A DNA stretch of 64,000 bases, taken from Cheiracanthium punctorium (lineage: Eukaryota > Arthropoda > Arachnida > Araneae > Cheiracanthiidae). A program made the position numbers and the translations under genes. Every line of letters begins with the position of its first letter. The stretch's first letter is position 1. Shown in pieces: positions 32,752 through 44,389 of the stretch. The stretch covers positions 112,346 to 176,345 of the forward strand of contig JAWZYV010012281.1 of NCBI GenBank assembly GCA_038373885.1, read 5' to 3'. Under the pieces are notes generated by a model that had not been told where the DNA came from, did not search any database, and was given only the letters and a program-made list of their open reading frames with translations.

Positions 32752-34012
32752 TCTATATAAATAAAACAAAGAGTAGAATATTAATTAGTTTGTCTGTGTC
32801 TCGCCTAGCTCGCAGACGAATGGTCGTAGACCTACCAAATTTTGTATGGAAATTCTCCAGGACGGGTCCCAACATACCTCGAAGCGATTTTTTTCGAAAT
32901 TCGAATTATTTTAGGAGATATCGATAAAAAACGCGTCGGAAAATGCTAATTTTTGCTCTCTGCCATTTCCTAAGATTAACCCTGCAGTGGAAAAAGCGAC
33001 GATTAAGCATATCTAGGTTGCCATATTTGGCAAATTTATTATACGATTCCTCTTGAAAGTAAAAAAAAAAAAGAATAACGATTTTTTTAGATTATTTGTA
33101 AGGCTATATTTTAATTAAAATACCGTGTGCATGTGAAGTCAGATCAGGAATGAAATGTTTTATACTCAAAAGGAAAATAGGATTTGGAAATTTTCCGAGG
33201 CTAATATGTGCAACTTTTTAATTTGGCGAAAAATAAAATGGTTGATATGCGATTTTGAGGCAATGATTCTATCACTTGGCGCAATTTATCGTCTACTACT
33301 TGGATTATAAATACACCTGAATAAGGTTTTGAGGTTTTGATACGTTCATTCAGTTCAAATTGTGCATTTTTTTGCGCAGATTTTTCCCATCTATTTCTAA
33401 TGTACTACATCCAGAAAAAGGATGTTAGAAATATCGATTTGAATTTTGTTTAATCACTCATGAATAATAATGATATACCTTCCAACTTAATGGAATAAGG
33501 AAAGAAAATATTGAAGACCCATGGATTATAATACGACCTTAATATAAAGCACATTAGTGAAAGTGTTTCTGAAAGTGTTTCAGTGTTTTCTTTTCCTTTC
33601 CGTTTTTTGATAAAGGCAAATATATCCAGAAGCTCTTCAAAATTAGTATAGGACAAAACTGATTTGTACCTTTTTTTAGGTTTTTATCATTTAACCATCT
33701 TATTTCTGTAGTCAGAGATGGCCCGACACGGTAAGCATCGCATTGGGGCGCCGGCTTCGAAGGGACGTCATGTCGAATTCAAAAACTAAGTAGAACATAA
33801 AAGGGGGCTCCATTTTTACATCAGCAGGGGAGGCCACTTACCCTAGGGCCGCTCCTGTTTGTAACCATCTTAATTTTAAATTCCAGTCAGAGAATCTGAG
33901 AGATTTCAGTGCCAAGGAAGCCGATGAGGAACACGATTCTCTCCGAACAAGATTTATTATTATCTCCGAACAATATTAGATGGCCAACGAACTGGTCCAC
34001 GGAGGCGGCTAG
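32752..34012 (+). mobile_element. Helitron, non-autonomous, copy A (1261 bp)
   Basis: It begins TCTATATAAATAAAACAAAG after an A and ends CTAG before a T. Just before CTAG, GGCCA and TGGTCC can form a short imperfect hairpin. Helitrons start with TC, end CTRR after a hairpin, and insert between A and T without a duplication. The flanks 'gttgttta' and 'tagcatatatacc' rejoin to 'gtttataacatatatacc', which is how empty units of the 174-bp repeat read at 37777 and 40744. No Rep/helicase is encoded. It carries a small hAT-like MITE. Confidence 0.75.
33713..33857. mobile_element. Small hAT-like MITE inside Helitron A, 145 bp
   Basis: Ends are CAGAGATGGCCC and the complement of CAGGAGCGGCCC, with GGTAAG-type words just inside each end. 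The 8-bp flanks tctgtagt and tttgtaac match at 5 of 8. The longer surroundings ('aaccatctta' and 'agtcagaga' on both sides) are also similar, so the exact boundary is uncertain. Confidence 0.5.
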
Positions 34013-34679
34013 TAGCATATATACCCAATTTGAGTTCAATCGAATGCACCGTTTAAACGCTAGCGAACTTTCAAGAATTTCTCCCCATATGCCATAATGT
34101 AAAAGAAATCTTTTTCGTGGCGCTGTAGAAAAACTGTAAGTCCTAAACACATCGAAATGAATACCGGTCTTGCGGCGGTTGTTTATAACATATATACCCA
34201 ATTTGAGCGCAATCGAATGCCCCGGTTAGGAGCTATCGTGTTCACTCATATACACACACACATGCATACTAGAAATCTCGAAGTCGATTTTTTTCATGAT
34301 TACAATACTTTCCTTGTATGGTATATGTTCGGAAAGTAATAATAAATATCTTCAAATTTTTAAAGACGACTTGTATATTTTCTAAACGTTTGCCATTCCA
34401 AACTCTGAACGTTGATGGCTATATTGTTCAATATCGAAATTAGAAAATCATTTCGATGCGATTGTTTAAATGTTCACAACCAGAAAATGAAGAAATATAT
34501 ATATTTTTTTCAATAATGGTTTTTCTTGTTGGGGCATTTCATTTTGTATTAAGCAACGGGAATGCTCACGCTGATGCTATTAGTGAATGGTAGCATGACT
34601 ATAATACGTGGAAAACCGCGTTACAATTCCTAATATTTGTTTCTCATCAACGTTTTAGGTACTGGAAACGGAACAACAG

Positions 34680-34985
34680 CAGCTTTAGCTTCGTCACAAT
34701 TTTATTTTTACAAAGTAAAACAAATTAGAACTTCTGGCGAATGCTAAAAGTACTAGAAATTATCTTAAGTTACAAATAAAAATTAAAACACCCTCTGGTA
34801 CGAAAATTCACTACCATCTATTTCTGTGTCAGATTATATAAAAGTAAAAAATATATTTAAAAATTCCCTTTTAGTATGAAATTACTTTTTTTTAAAATCT
34901 TAAATCATTAAAATTCTTTGAGCGTGAGAAAATTCACCAGATATTTTAAATAGTTTTACTCTCTGAAAATAAAACTGTGCTGCTG
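34680..34985. mobile_element. Decayed M7 MITE without ends
   Basis: M7 core words occur in order: 'cacaattttatttttacaaagtaaaac', 'ttctggcgaatgc', 'aaaattcaccaga' and 'ttttactctctgaaaataaaactgt', written here as separate words of 20 bases or fewer where they overlap. Both terminal repeats and the TGACGTCA sites are gone. Confidence 0.6.
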
Positions 34986-35167
34986 TATTTTAACAGTGTT
35001 TCGTTCGGCAATCAGAAGAATGCATGAAGAATGCATAGGAAATGTGTGTTACCACATGTAAATATGGCAGTTTTAGTATACTATATATGATATTATTAAA
35101 ACTTGTAAGCTGCTATTAATTTTATTATTATGAATATTCAAATCAACACTTATTGTCTTCATTTTAT

Positions 35168-35231
35168 TACTTACGTATATATATATATATATAATATAAT
35201 CTTACTGTCTTCATTTTATTACTTACACACT

Positions 35232-35281
<50 letters not shown>
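35168..35281. repeat. Compound AT and AC microsatellites
   Basis: Two ATATAT runs with an AC run between them. The phrase 'cttactgtcttcattttat' is absent or altered in the copies, but 'tcttcattttattactta' occurs twice here (near 35156 and 35207). Confidence 0.8.
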
Positions 35282-35283
<2 letters not shown>

Positions 35284-35619
35284 TTTAACTTACGTAATAT
35301 GGATATATATAAACTCATTCCAACAATTTTGCTCTAAAATAAATGACACTAAGTATGCACATTAAAGATATTTCCGTTGCAGGCTACTGAAATCTTGTTG
35401 ATATTTTTGTTGACAATAAAAATTATCTGGAGTGACTCCACTCGACTTTCCGAACTCTTAGGATTAAGATAAATACCAACATTTAAATAAACGATAGCGC
35501 ACTTTCAAGAATTTCTCTTCATATACCATAATGTAAAAGAAATCTTTGTCGTAGCTCTGTAGAAACACAATACGTCCTATACACATCAAAATCAATATCG
35601 GTCTTGCGACGATTGTTTA

Positions 35620-36877
35620 TCTGTATAAATTAAACAAAGTGTAAAATGTTAGTTAGTTTGTCTATGTCTCGCGTAGCTCGCAGACGGGTGATCGTAGACC
35701 TACCAAATTTTGTATTTAAATTTTCTAGGACGGGTCCCGACTTACCTCGAAGCGATTTTTTCAAAATTTGAATTATTTTAGGAGATATCGATAAAAAACG
35801 TGTCGCAAAAGGCAAATTTTTGCTCCTGCCATTTCTTAATTGCAACCCCACAGTGGAAAAAGCGACGATAAAGCATATCTAGGTTGCCATATTTGTCAAG
35901 TTTATTAAACGATTTCTCTTGAAAGGAAAATAAAAGAATGACGATTTTTTTAGATTATTTGTAAGTCAATTTTTTATTAAAATGTCGTGTACATGTGAAG
36001 TTACAGCAGTAATGAAATGTTTTATACTCAAAAGGAAAATAGGATTTTAAAATTTTCCGAGACTAAAATGTGCAACTTTTTAATTTGGCGAAAAATAACA
36101 TGGTTGATATGCGATTATGAGGCAATGATTCTATCACTTAACGCAATTTATCGTCTACTACTTAGATTATAAATACACCTTAATAAGGTTTTGAGATTTT
36201 GATACGTTCATTCAGTTCGAATTGTGCATTTTTTTGCGCAGCTTTTTCCCATCTATTTCTAATATACTACATCCAGAAAAAGTATGTTAGAAATATCGAT
36301 TTGAATTTTGTTTAATCACACTTATGAATAATAATGATATACCTTCCAACTTAATGGAATAAGGAAAGAAAATAGGGAAGACCCATGGATTATAATACGA
36401 CCTTAATATATAGCAAATTAGTGAAAGTGTTTCTGAAAGTGTTTCAGGGTTTTTTTTTCCTTTCCGTTTTTTGATAAAGGCAAATATATCCAGAAGCTCT
36501 TCAAAATTAGTATAGGACGAAAATGATTTGTACCTTTTTTTTAGGTTTTTATCATTTAACCATCTTATTTCTGTAGTCAGAGATGGCCCGACACGGTAAG
36601 CATCGCATCGGGGCGCCGGCTTCGAAGGGACGTCATGTCGAATTCAAAAACTAAGTAGAACATAAAAGGGGGCTCCTTTTTTACAACAGCAGGGGACGCC
36701 ACTTACCCTAGGGCCGCTCCTGTTTGTAACCATCTTAATTTTAAATTCCAGTCAGAGAATCTGAGAGATTTCAGTGCCAAGGAAGCCGATGAGGAACACG
36801 ATTCTCTCCGAACAAGATTTATTATTATCTCCGAACAAGATTAGATGGCGAACGAACTGGTCCACGAAGGCGGCTAG
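35620..36877 (+). mobile_element. Helitron, non-autonomous, copy B (1258 bp)
   Basis: It begins TCTGTATAAATTAAACAAAG and ends GGCGGCTAG, followed by TAACATATATACCC, which exactly restores the empty repeat sequence. It lies at the same site of the 174-bp unit as copy A, so it was copied by block duplication rather than by a second insertion. Confidence 0.75.
36578..36722. mobile_element. Small hAT-like MITE inside Helitron B
   Basis: It is nearly identical to 33713-33857 with the same ends, and was inherited by the block duplication. Confidence 0.5.
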
Positions 36878-37574
36878 TAACATATATACCCAATTTGAGC
36901 TCAATCGAATGCACCGTTTAAACGCTAGCGAACTTTCAAGAATTTCTCCCCATATGCCATAATGTAAAAGAAATTTTTGTCGTGGCGCTGTAGAAAAACT
37001 GTAAGTCCTAAACACATCAAAATGAATACCGGTCTTGCGACGGTTGTTTATAACATATATACCCAATTTGAGCGCAATCGAATACCCCGGTTAGGAGCTA
37101 TCGTGTTCACTCATATACACACACATACATACATGCATCTCGTAAAAATAACATAAATGAATACAGAAGACACGAAAAGGTGTAAGTACACCAAAATCAC
37201 GAAGTCGAATTTTTTCATGATTACAATACTTTCCTTACATGGTACATGTTCGGAAAGTAAAAAAAATATCTTCATATTTTTAAAGGCGACTTGTATATTT
37301 TCTAATCGTGTGCCATTCCAAACTCTGAACGTTGATGGGTATATTGTTCAATATCGAAATTACAAAATCATTTCGAAGCGATTGTTCAAATCTTCACAAC
37401 CAGAAAATGAAGAAATATATATATTTTTTTCAATAATGCTTTTCTTGTTGGGGCTTTCTCCGTTGTTCTTGGTACATGGAATATTCACGCTGTTGCTATC
37501 AGTGAATGGTAGCATGACTACAAAATCTGGAGTGACTCCACTCGACTATCCGAACACTTGCAAATAAGATAATT

Positions 37575-38025
37575 GCCAAGAATTTAAATGAATTTTTTCG
37601 GGGGATAATTCAAACATGTATACCAAATTGAAGCTCAATCGAATGCACCGTTTAAACGCTTGCGCACTTTCAAGAATTTCCCCCATAGGCCGTAATGTAA
37701 AGAAATCTTTGTCGTAGCCCTGTAGATAAACTATAGGTCCTATACACATCAAAATTAAAACCGGTCTTAAGATCGTGGTTTATAACATATATACCCAATT
37801 TGAGCTCAATCGAATTTACCGTATAAACGCTAGCGCACTTTCAAGAATTTTCCCACGTACGCCATAATGTAAAAGAAATCTTTGTCGTAACCCTGTAGAA
37901 AAACTATAAGTCCTATACACACCCAAATCTATACTGGTCTTGCGACGGTGGTTTATAACATATATACCCAATTTGAGCTCATTCGAATGCCCCGTTTAGG
38001 AGCTATCGTGTTCACTCTCATACAC
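37575..38025. repeat. ~174-bp tandem repeat, about 2.3 units
   Basis: Units share 'caccgtttaaacgc', 'tcgtagccctgtag' and 'aacatatatacccaattt'. The spacing of 'aaacgctagcgcac' words is close to 174 bp. It follows copy B and leads into an AC run and the 2-kb duplicated segment. Confidence 0.85.
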
Positions 38026-38027
38026 AT

Positions 38028-38028
<1 letters not shown>

Positions 38029-38083
<55 letters not shown>
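38029..38083. repeat. (AC)n microsatellite
   Basis: Nearly pure AC run of more than 50 bp. Confidence 0.95.
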
Positions 38084-38090
<7 letters not shown>

Positions 38091-40044
38091 TACATACATC
38101 TCGTAAAAATAGCATAAATGCATTCAGAAGACCTCAAAACGTGTAAATACACCAAAATCTCGAAGTCGAATTTTTTCATGATTACAAGACTTTCCTTACA
38201 TGGTACATGTTCGGAGAGTGAAAACAAGCGATTGTAGTGATTATACGTCCATTTCCAAGCATGTCCCACTTTGGAATAGTTTTGTAAACGTCTAGGAACG
38301 TGAAGAAATTTTTTTTGAAATTTTCACATTTTTAAGCAAAAATGCAACACTTTGAGGTGAAAACGCTGGCTGAAGACTATCTCTGACAGAGTCCGTTTTC
38401 TTTTTGATTAATAAGGACCTCTAACCACATACTTTCCACACTAAGGGTATAGCAATTTAAAAAAAAATGGATTTTCGGCTACCCTAATCTGCAGTCCTTG
38501 GGAAGTGGACAATGTTACGAATTTTCGGTTTACTCTGCCTTCCAGAGGTTAATCTTAGTCTAAAATTCGTACTCTAAGTGTCAAATAGTTAAATTTTGCA
38601 TTTTGTTGCTTCAAAATCGTTTAACTAGAACTCGGGATAGGGAGTTTTGTGTTTACCCCATTGCTTAACATAGGGTATTTTCGAAATTTCGAGAAGTATT
38701 GGTGCAAGAGCTCAACTTTCACTTCAGGAACTTATATTTGAAGCTAAATTTGGCAATATTTCGCCAAAACATCGTCCAGACTGAGACCTTTCGGATATTT
38801 GGGGTGGTTTTACTAATGGGAATATAATGTTTGTTTCCCTGAATCAGTATTATGCATTAGCCTAGTATAACTCATTTAAATTTATTGAGGGACGTTTTAC
38901 GATTTCCCTAGCGAGTGTCCAATAAACTTTAGCCCGTGGAAGTGTTTTATTTTGCGTGTGAAATACAGCATTTGTGAAAGCTTCTATACTAAGCGGACTG
39001 TTATAAGCAAGTTACTGGCTGTTAGTGCTTATGAGTTTTTTATAGCAGATTGTTCGACGAAGATCTAGAAGCAATAAAATGTTCCATCCTGACAAGTGGA
39101 CTCTTTACTCGAACTCTCGACGTACACTGCTTTTTTAAACGACGAACCCGAGAATTAAGCAGTGTTTTCCGCAATAGTATGTAGAAGGTGTTCAGTAGAA
39201 TTCGTTTTTCTTGTTTATGCCATAAAAGCCCGCAAAGTACGGTTTACAAGTATGGTGGTATAATGATGTCATTAATTTTAATCGACTCTTTGGCTTGTTG
39301 TAGACTGCAAAATCCGGACAACATGAAGTAAACCAAGGCGACCGGCCTCCTTCAGAAAAATCACTATGGATAACTTTTCGCGTCACTATATTTGTCTCAA
39401 CTTTTGTTGTCCTAGTGTCTGATAATCGTATGAAAAAAAAATTTATATTTATGTAATAGTTCCAATGATACAGTGTAAAATAGAATATTTGGAAAGTTCT
39501 TTATTTGGATTCGGAAGCAATGTAAGAATATTCAGACTCAGACGCGATTTTGCTTTCAATTTTACATCATGATAAAGCATCTCTGGGCCTACTAAAGTTA
39601 CAAATCACTGCGTCTAGCAGCAGAACAAAGCTTGGTGTTGGAGCTTCGGATATGCCTCTAATAATCTGGGAGCCAGCTGGCATTTTTAATGACCAATAGG
39701 AAAAAAGCTGAGATTTCGTCCTGTAGTTCATTAAGTCATTTATATAATGGAAGTGAAAGTCAGCTGGAATTCAGCTGGAGACTTTGCAGTAGGTGTAGCC
39801 GCCCTGTCCACCCAAACATGTTACATTAAAAAAAATAATTATAATAACAAAGTTGAAACTTTGTACATGTGTTTATCACGTTGTATACAAATGAAAAAAT
39901 AGTCAGCTGGCATTATAGCGGTGGATTATACGTCTGCTTCCTACGATGATCTGCATTCGGCTTTATAGTGGTAGATTAATCGTCAGCATGTAAAGAATAT
40001 CCGTTAAGTAAAAGAACTGTAAAATTCTGAAATTTGATGAAGGG
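38084..40044 (+). repeat. 2-kb duplicated segment, first copy
   Basis: It matches 40852-42815 at high identity with an offset of about 2765 bp. It contains a polypurine tract, an LTR (38513-39173) and about 870 bp of further non-coding sequence. Confidence 0.85.
38513..39173 (+). mobile_element. gypsy-like LTR next to a polypurine tract
   Basis: It starts TGTTACGAATTTTCGG and ends near 'ttttccgca'. The preceding 'cttgggaagtggacaa' is a purine-rich tract as expected before a 3' LTR. It is homologous to 25015-26777. The sequence upstream shows no pol reading frame, so the rest of the element is missing or decayed. Confidence 0.65.
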
Positions 40045-40800
40045 ATAGTTAACTTCATATATATACACAAATTGAGCTCAATCGAATGCACCGTTTAAAC
40101 GCTTGCGCACTTTCAAGTATTTCCCCCATAGGCCATAATGTAAAAGAAATCTTTGTCGTAGCCCTGTAGAAAAACTATAAGTCCTAAACACACCAAAATC
40201 AATACCGCTATAACGATGTTGGTTTATAACATATGTACCCAATTTCAGCTAAATCGAATGTATCGTTTAAACGCTAGCGCACTTTCAAGAATTTCCCCCG
40301 TAAGCCATAATGTAAAAGAAATCTTTGTCGTAGCCCTGTACAAAATCTATAAGTCCTATACATATCAAAATCAATACAAGTCTTAAGATCGTGTTTCATA
40401 ACATATATACCTAATTGAAGATCAATCGAATATGCCTTTTAAACGCTAGCGCACTTTTAAGAATTTCCCCCCATAGGCCATAATGTAAAACAAAACTTTG
40501 TCGAAGCCCTGTAGAAAAACTATAAGTTCTATACACATCAAAATCAATACCGGTTTTACAATAGTGGTTTATAACATGAATACCTAATTGGAGCTCAATC
40601 GAATGCACCGTTTAAAAGCTAGCTCACTTTCAAGAATTTCACCCCATAGGCCATATTGTAAAAGAAATCTTTGTTGTAGCCCTGTAGGAAAACTATAAGT
40701 CCTCTACAAACCAAAATCAATACCGGTCTTGCGACAGTGGTTTATAACATATATATCCAATTTGAGCTCAATCGAATGCCCCGTTCAGGAGCTATCGTGT
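40045..40800. repeat. ~172-174-bp tandem repeat, about 4.3 units
   Basis: The unit marks at about 40088, 40259, 40431, 40604 and 40779 are spaced 171-175 bp apart. Each unit again contains 'tcgtagccctgta' and 'gtttaaacgctagcgcac' variants. An AC run follows at 40812-40850. Minus-strand frames through the units are an effect of a length near 3 x 58. Confidence 0.88.
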
Positions 40801-40818
40801 TCACTCTCATACACATAA

Positions 40819-40851
<33 letters not shown>

Positions 40852-40857
<6 letters not shown>

Positions 40858-42815
40858 TACATACATCTCGTAAAAATAGCATAAATGCATTCAGAAGACC
40901 TCAAAATGTGTAAATACACCAAAATCTCGAAGTCGGATTTTTTCATGATTACAATACTTTCCTTACATAGTACATGTTCGGAAAGTAACAAGCAATTACA
41001 GTTGTTACACGACCAATTCTAAGCATGTCCCACTGTGGAATAGTTTTGTAAACGTCTAGGAACGTGAAGAATTTTTTTTGAAATTTTCACATTTATAATT
41101 AAATATGCAAAACATTGAGATGAATGCGCTGGCTGAAGACTATCTCTGACAGAGTCCGTTTTCTTTCTGCTTAATAAAGACCTCTAACCACATACTTTCC
41201 ACACTAAAGGTATTGCAATTTCTAAGAAAATGGATTTTCGGCCCACCGTGATCTGCAGTCCTTGGGAAGGGGACAATGTTACGAATTTTCGGTTTACTCT
41301 GCCTTCCAGAGGTTAAACTTAGTGTAAAATTCGTACTCTACGCGTCAAATAGTTAAATTTTGCATTTTGTTGCGTCAAAATCGTTTAACCAGAACTCGGG
41401 ATAGGGAGTTTTGTGTTTACCCCATTGCTTAACATAGGGTATTTTCGAAATTTCGAGAAGTATTGGTGCAAGAGCTCAACTTTCACTTCAGGAACTTATA
41501 TTTGAAGCTAAATTTGGCAATATTTCGCCAAAACATCGTCCAGACTGAGACCTTTCGGATATTTGGGGTGGTTTTACTAATGGGAATGTAATGTTTGTTT
41601 CCCTGAATCAGTATTATGCATTAGCCTAGTATAACTCATTTAAATTTATTGAGGGACGTTTTACGATTTCCCTAGCGAGTGTCCACTAAACTTTAGCCGG
41701 TGGAAGTGTTTTATTTTGCGTGTGAAATACAGCATTTGTGAAAGCTTCTATACTAAGGGGACTGTTATAAGCTAGTTACTGGCTGTTAGTGCTTATGAGT
41801 TTTTTACAGCAGATTGTTCGACGAAGATCTAGAAGCAATAAAATGTTCCATCGTGACAAGTGGACTGTGTACTTGAACACTAGACGTACACTGCTTTTTA
41901 AAACGACGAACCCGAGAATTAAGCAGTGTTTTCTGCAACAATATGTGGAAGGTGTTGAGTAGAATTCGTTTTTCTTGTTTATGCCATAAAAGCCCGCAAA
42001 GTACGGTTTACAAGTATGATGGTATAATGATGTCATTAATTTTTATCGACTCTTTGGCTTGTTGTAGGCTGCAAAATCCGGACAACATGAAGTAAACCAA
42101 GGCGACCGGGCTCCTTCAGAAAAATTACTATGGATAACTTTTCGCGTCACTATATTTGGCTCAACTATTGTTGTCCTAGTGTCTGAAAATCGTATGAAAA
42201 AAAATATATACATTTATGTAATAGTTCCAATGTTACAGTGTACAATAGAATATTTTGAAAGTTCTTTATTTGGATTCAGAGGCAATGTAACAATATTCAG
42301 ATTCATACGCGATTTTCCTTTCAATTTTACATCATGATAAAGCATCTCTGGGCCTACTAAAGTTAGAAATCACTGCGTTTTGCAGCAGAACAAAGCTTGG
42401 TGTTGGAGCTTCGGATATGCCTCCAATAATCTGGGAGCCAGCTGGCATTTTTAATGACCAATAGGAAAAAAGCTGAGATTTCGACCTGTAGTTTTTTAAG
42501 TTATTCATATAATGGAAGTGAAAGTCAGCTGGAATTCAGCTGGAGACTTTGCAGTAGGTGTAGCCGCCCTGTCCACCCGAACATGTTGCATTAAAAAAAT
42601 AATTATAATAACAAAGTTGAAACTTTGTACATGTGTTATCACGTTGTATACAAATGAAAAAGATAGTGAGCTGACTTTATAGCGTTGGATTATACGTCAG
42701 CTGTCGACGATGATCTGCATTCGGCTGTATAGCGGTAGATTAAACTTCAGCATGTAAAGAATATCCGTTAAGTAAATAAGGGTAAAATTCTGATATTTGG
42801 TGAAGAGATAGTTAA
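40852..42815 (+). repeat. 2-kb duplicated segment, second copy
   Basis: It matches 38084-40044 nearly base for base, with small indels. The two are in direct orientation with the 174-bp array between them, consistent with unequal exchange between arrays. Confidence 0.85.
41277..41940 (+). mobile_element. gypsy-like LTR, duplicated copy
   Basis: Same as 38513-39173; the upstream tract reads 'cttgggaaggggacaa', a better polypurine tract than in the first copy. It ends near 'ttttctgcaaca'. Confidence 0.65.
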
Positions 42816-43081
42816 CTTCATTAGTTTTATGAAAAAAATAGTCTGCTGAGTTTTCCGTGGTGGAAAAGTGCTCAACTGGCGATTGAATGTTTCAGAGTAT
42901 TGCTGCACACACAGGCTCTTCTTTCAGGTAATTTTATAAACAGCTACTTCAAAAAGCTTCAGCTTTCTTGGTTTCTAATATCTATCAAGTTTTAAGGTTA
43001 GATAGTGCGACTAAGAATCAGCTGAAGATATATAAATCTTCTTTTTTACGCTTAATTATATATTTAAAATACATAGCAATG

Positions 43082-43104
43082 ATATATATATATATATATA
43101 TATA
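43082..43104. repeat. (AT)n microsatellite
   Basis: TATATA run touching the left edge of the palindrome. Confidence 0.9.
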
Positions 43105-44143
43105 TAATTAGAAAAATTTAAATTGAAAAACCCCCCCAAGCCAGTCATTGTAAAAACATCAAAACAAGGTAAAATGCATTGTCCTCATCAGAGGGGGAAA
43201 TGCAAAACAGTACACCATAGGTTTCAGACTCACAGCCTGAGATTTTGCCAAGGTAATGTATTATATTCAAGGCTGTAGTTTGCAAAGATTGATTTAAAAT
43301 TATTAAAAAAGTTTAAAGATATTTTTAAAAATGTACTATATTAATTCAAAATATAAACTTTAACAGGCAAATCTCAGAGGTGTGACTCCCCCTTACCTAT
43401 GGGAAAGAAAAGAAATTTTATTACTTACAAATCAAAAAATCGAAGAACAATCAATGCAAATGTACTACAAAACCAAAGAAATACGTTAAACTGTAGTTCC
43501 AAAATCCTGTAATTCGTTGTCCATTGCCTGTCCAATCCGCGTGTAGAAGACCTGTTGCCATTCATCAACTAAAAGCACGTCCCTGAGGTTCTAGTCTGTA
43601 TTAAGAGTACTCTGTGGGCTTTGGTGCAAGTGTGTCATTTGTCAAGAGATTTCTACAACGCATAAACTAGTGAAAATGTAAAGGAAGGATTAATACGAGG
43701 GATTCAGGCTATTATCAAAACTTTTTAAATATCTATTGATGAATTCAATATTTGCTATTTAACGTGTTTCTTTGGTTTTGTAGTACATTTGTATTGATTG
43801 TTCTTCGATTTTTTGATTTGTAAGTAATAAAATTTCTTTTCATTCCCATAGGTAAGGGGGAGTCACACCTCTGAGATTTGCCTGTTACAGTTCATATTTT
43901 GAATTAATATAGTGTACTTTTAAAAATATCTTTAAACTGTTTTAATAATTTTAAATCAATCTTTGCAAACTACAGCCTTGAATATAATACATTGCCTTGG
44001 CAAAATCTCAGGCTGTGAGTATGAAACCTATGGTGTACTGTTGTGCATTTCCCCCTCTGATGAGGACAATGCATTTTACCTTGTTTTGATGTTTTTACAA
44101 TGACTGGCTTGGGGGTTTTTTTCAATTTAAATTTTTCTAATTA
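43105..44143. repeat. Palindrome with 386-bp arms and 267-bp spacer
   Basis: The left arm (43105-43490) and right arm (43758-44143) are inverted copies with only scattered mismatches. Both arms begin taattagaaaaatttaaatt at the outside and end at 'acgttaaa' at the spacer. The outer edges lie against AT microsatellite-like sequence, so a target duplication cannot be read. No protein frame is kept in the arms. It may be a foldback-type element or an inverted duplication. A transcript across it would form a long hairpin. Confidence 0.85.
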
Positions 44144-44235
44144 TTATTAAACGCATGTTTTCTTTTATGCTGCTTTTTTAAGCGCTAGGTAGCATGTGAA
44201 GCAACTGTAATTTTGTTGTATTTTTAGATAAAGTT

Positions 44236-44238
<3 letters not shown>

Positions 44239-44282
<44 letters not shown>
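44239..44282. repeat. (AT)n microsatellite
   Basis: ATATAT run of more than 40 bp. Confidence 0.95.
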
Positions 44283-44285
<3 letters not shown>

Positions 44286-44389
44286 CATCGAAGAAAATTT
44301 CGCTGAAATTTACATCTATTTCGTAAAAACAAAAATTTCGTACCTAAAGTTATGCGTAATTTATTTTTTTCTCAGCTGTTGAACACGAG

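Larger units (their letters stand above)
32549..34620 (+). repeat. Local duplication unit, copy A
   Basis: It begins 'atctggagtgactccact' and ends near 'ggtagcatgacta'. It realigns end to end with 35415-37520 at high identity. It contains part of a ~174-bp repeat unit, a Helitron, about 1.5 more repeat units, an AC microsatellite and unique sequence. Copy B is followed at once by the start of a third copy (37520). Confidence 0.85.
35415..37520 (+). repeat. Local duplication unit, copy B
   Basis: It aligns with copy A over its whole length, including the Helitron and the MITE, so the block was duplicated after those insertions. The same 104-codon minus-strand frame exists in both copies (33887-34201 and 36752-37066), but it is built from the non-coding repeat unit and Helitron edge. 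Confidence 0.85.

Noticed and set aside
33887..37066. A 104-codon minus-strand frame kept in two places (33887-34201 and 36752-37066)
   Set aside because: The two places are copies of one recent block duplication, and the frame is made of 174-bp repeat and Helitron sequence. Conservation is due to recency.
38018..38269. Minus-strand frame ending in a long cysteine/valine run
   Set aside because: The run is the AC microsatellite translated.
25010..39173. A single complete gypsy element from the 5' LTR at 25015 to the LTR at 38513
   Set aside because: No protease, reverse transcriptase or integrase remains between them, and the 38513 LTR belongs to a duplicated block with its own context. The link cannot be supported.
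37575..40800. CRISPR-like array
   Set aside because: The repeats are about 174 bp with no short repeat-spacer pattern, in a eukaryotic transposon-rich setting.
43180..43200. CTGATGAGGAC word in the palindrome arms, like a hammerhead ribozyme core (as in Penelope elements)
   Set aside because: The required GAAA box and flanking stems could not be found at the right distance.
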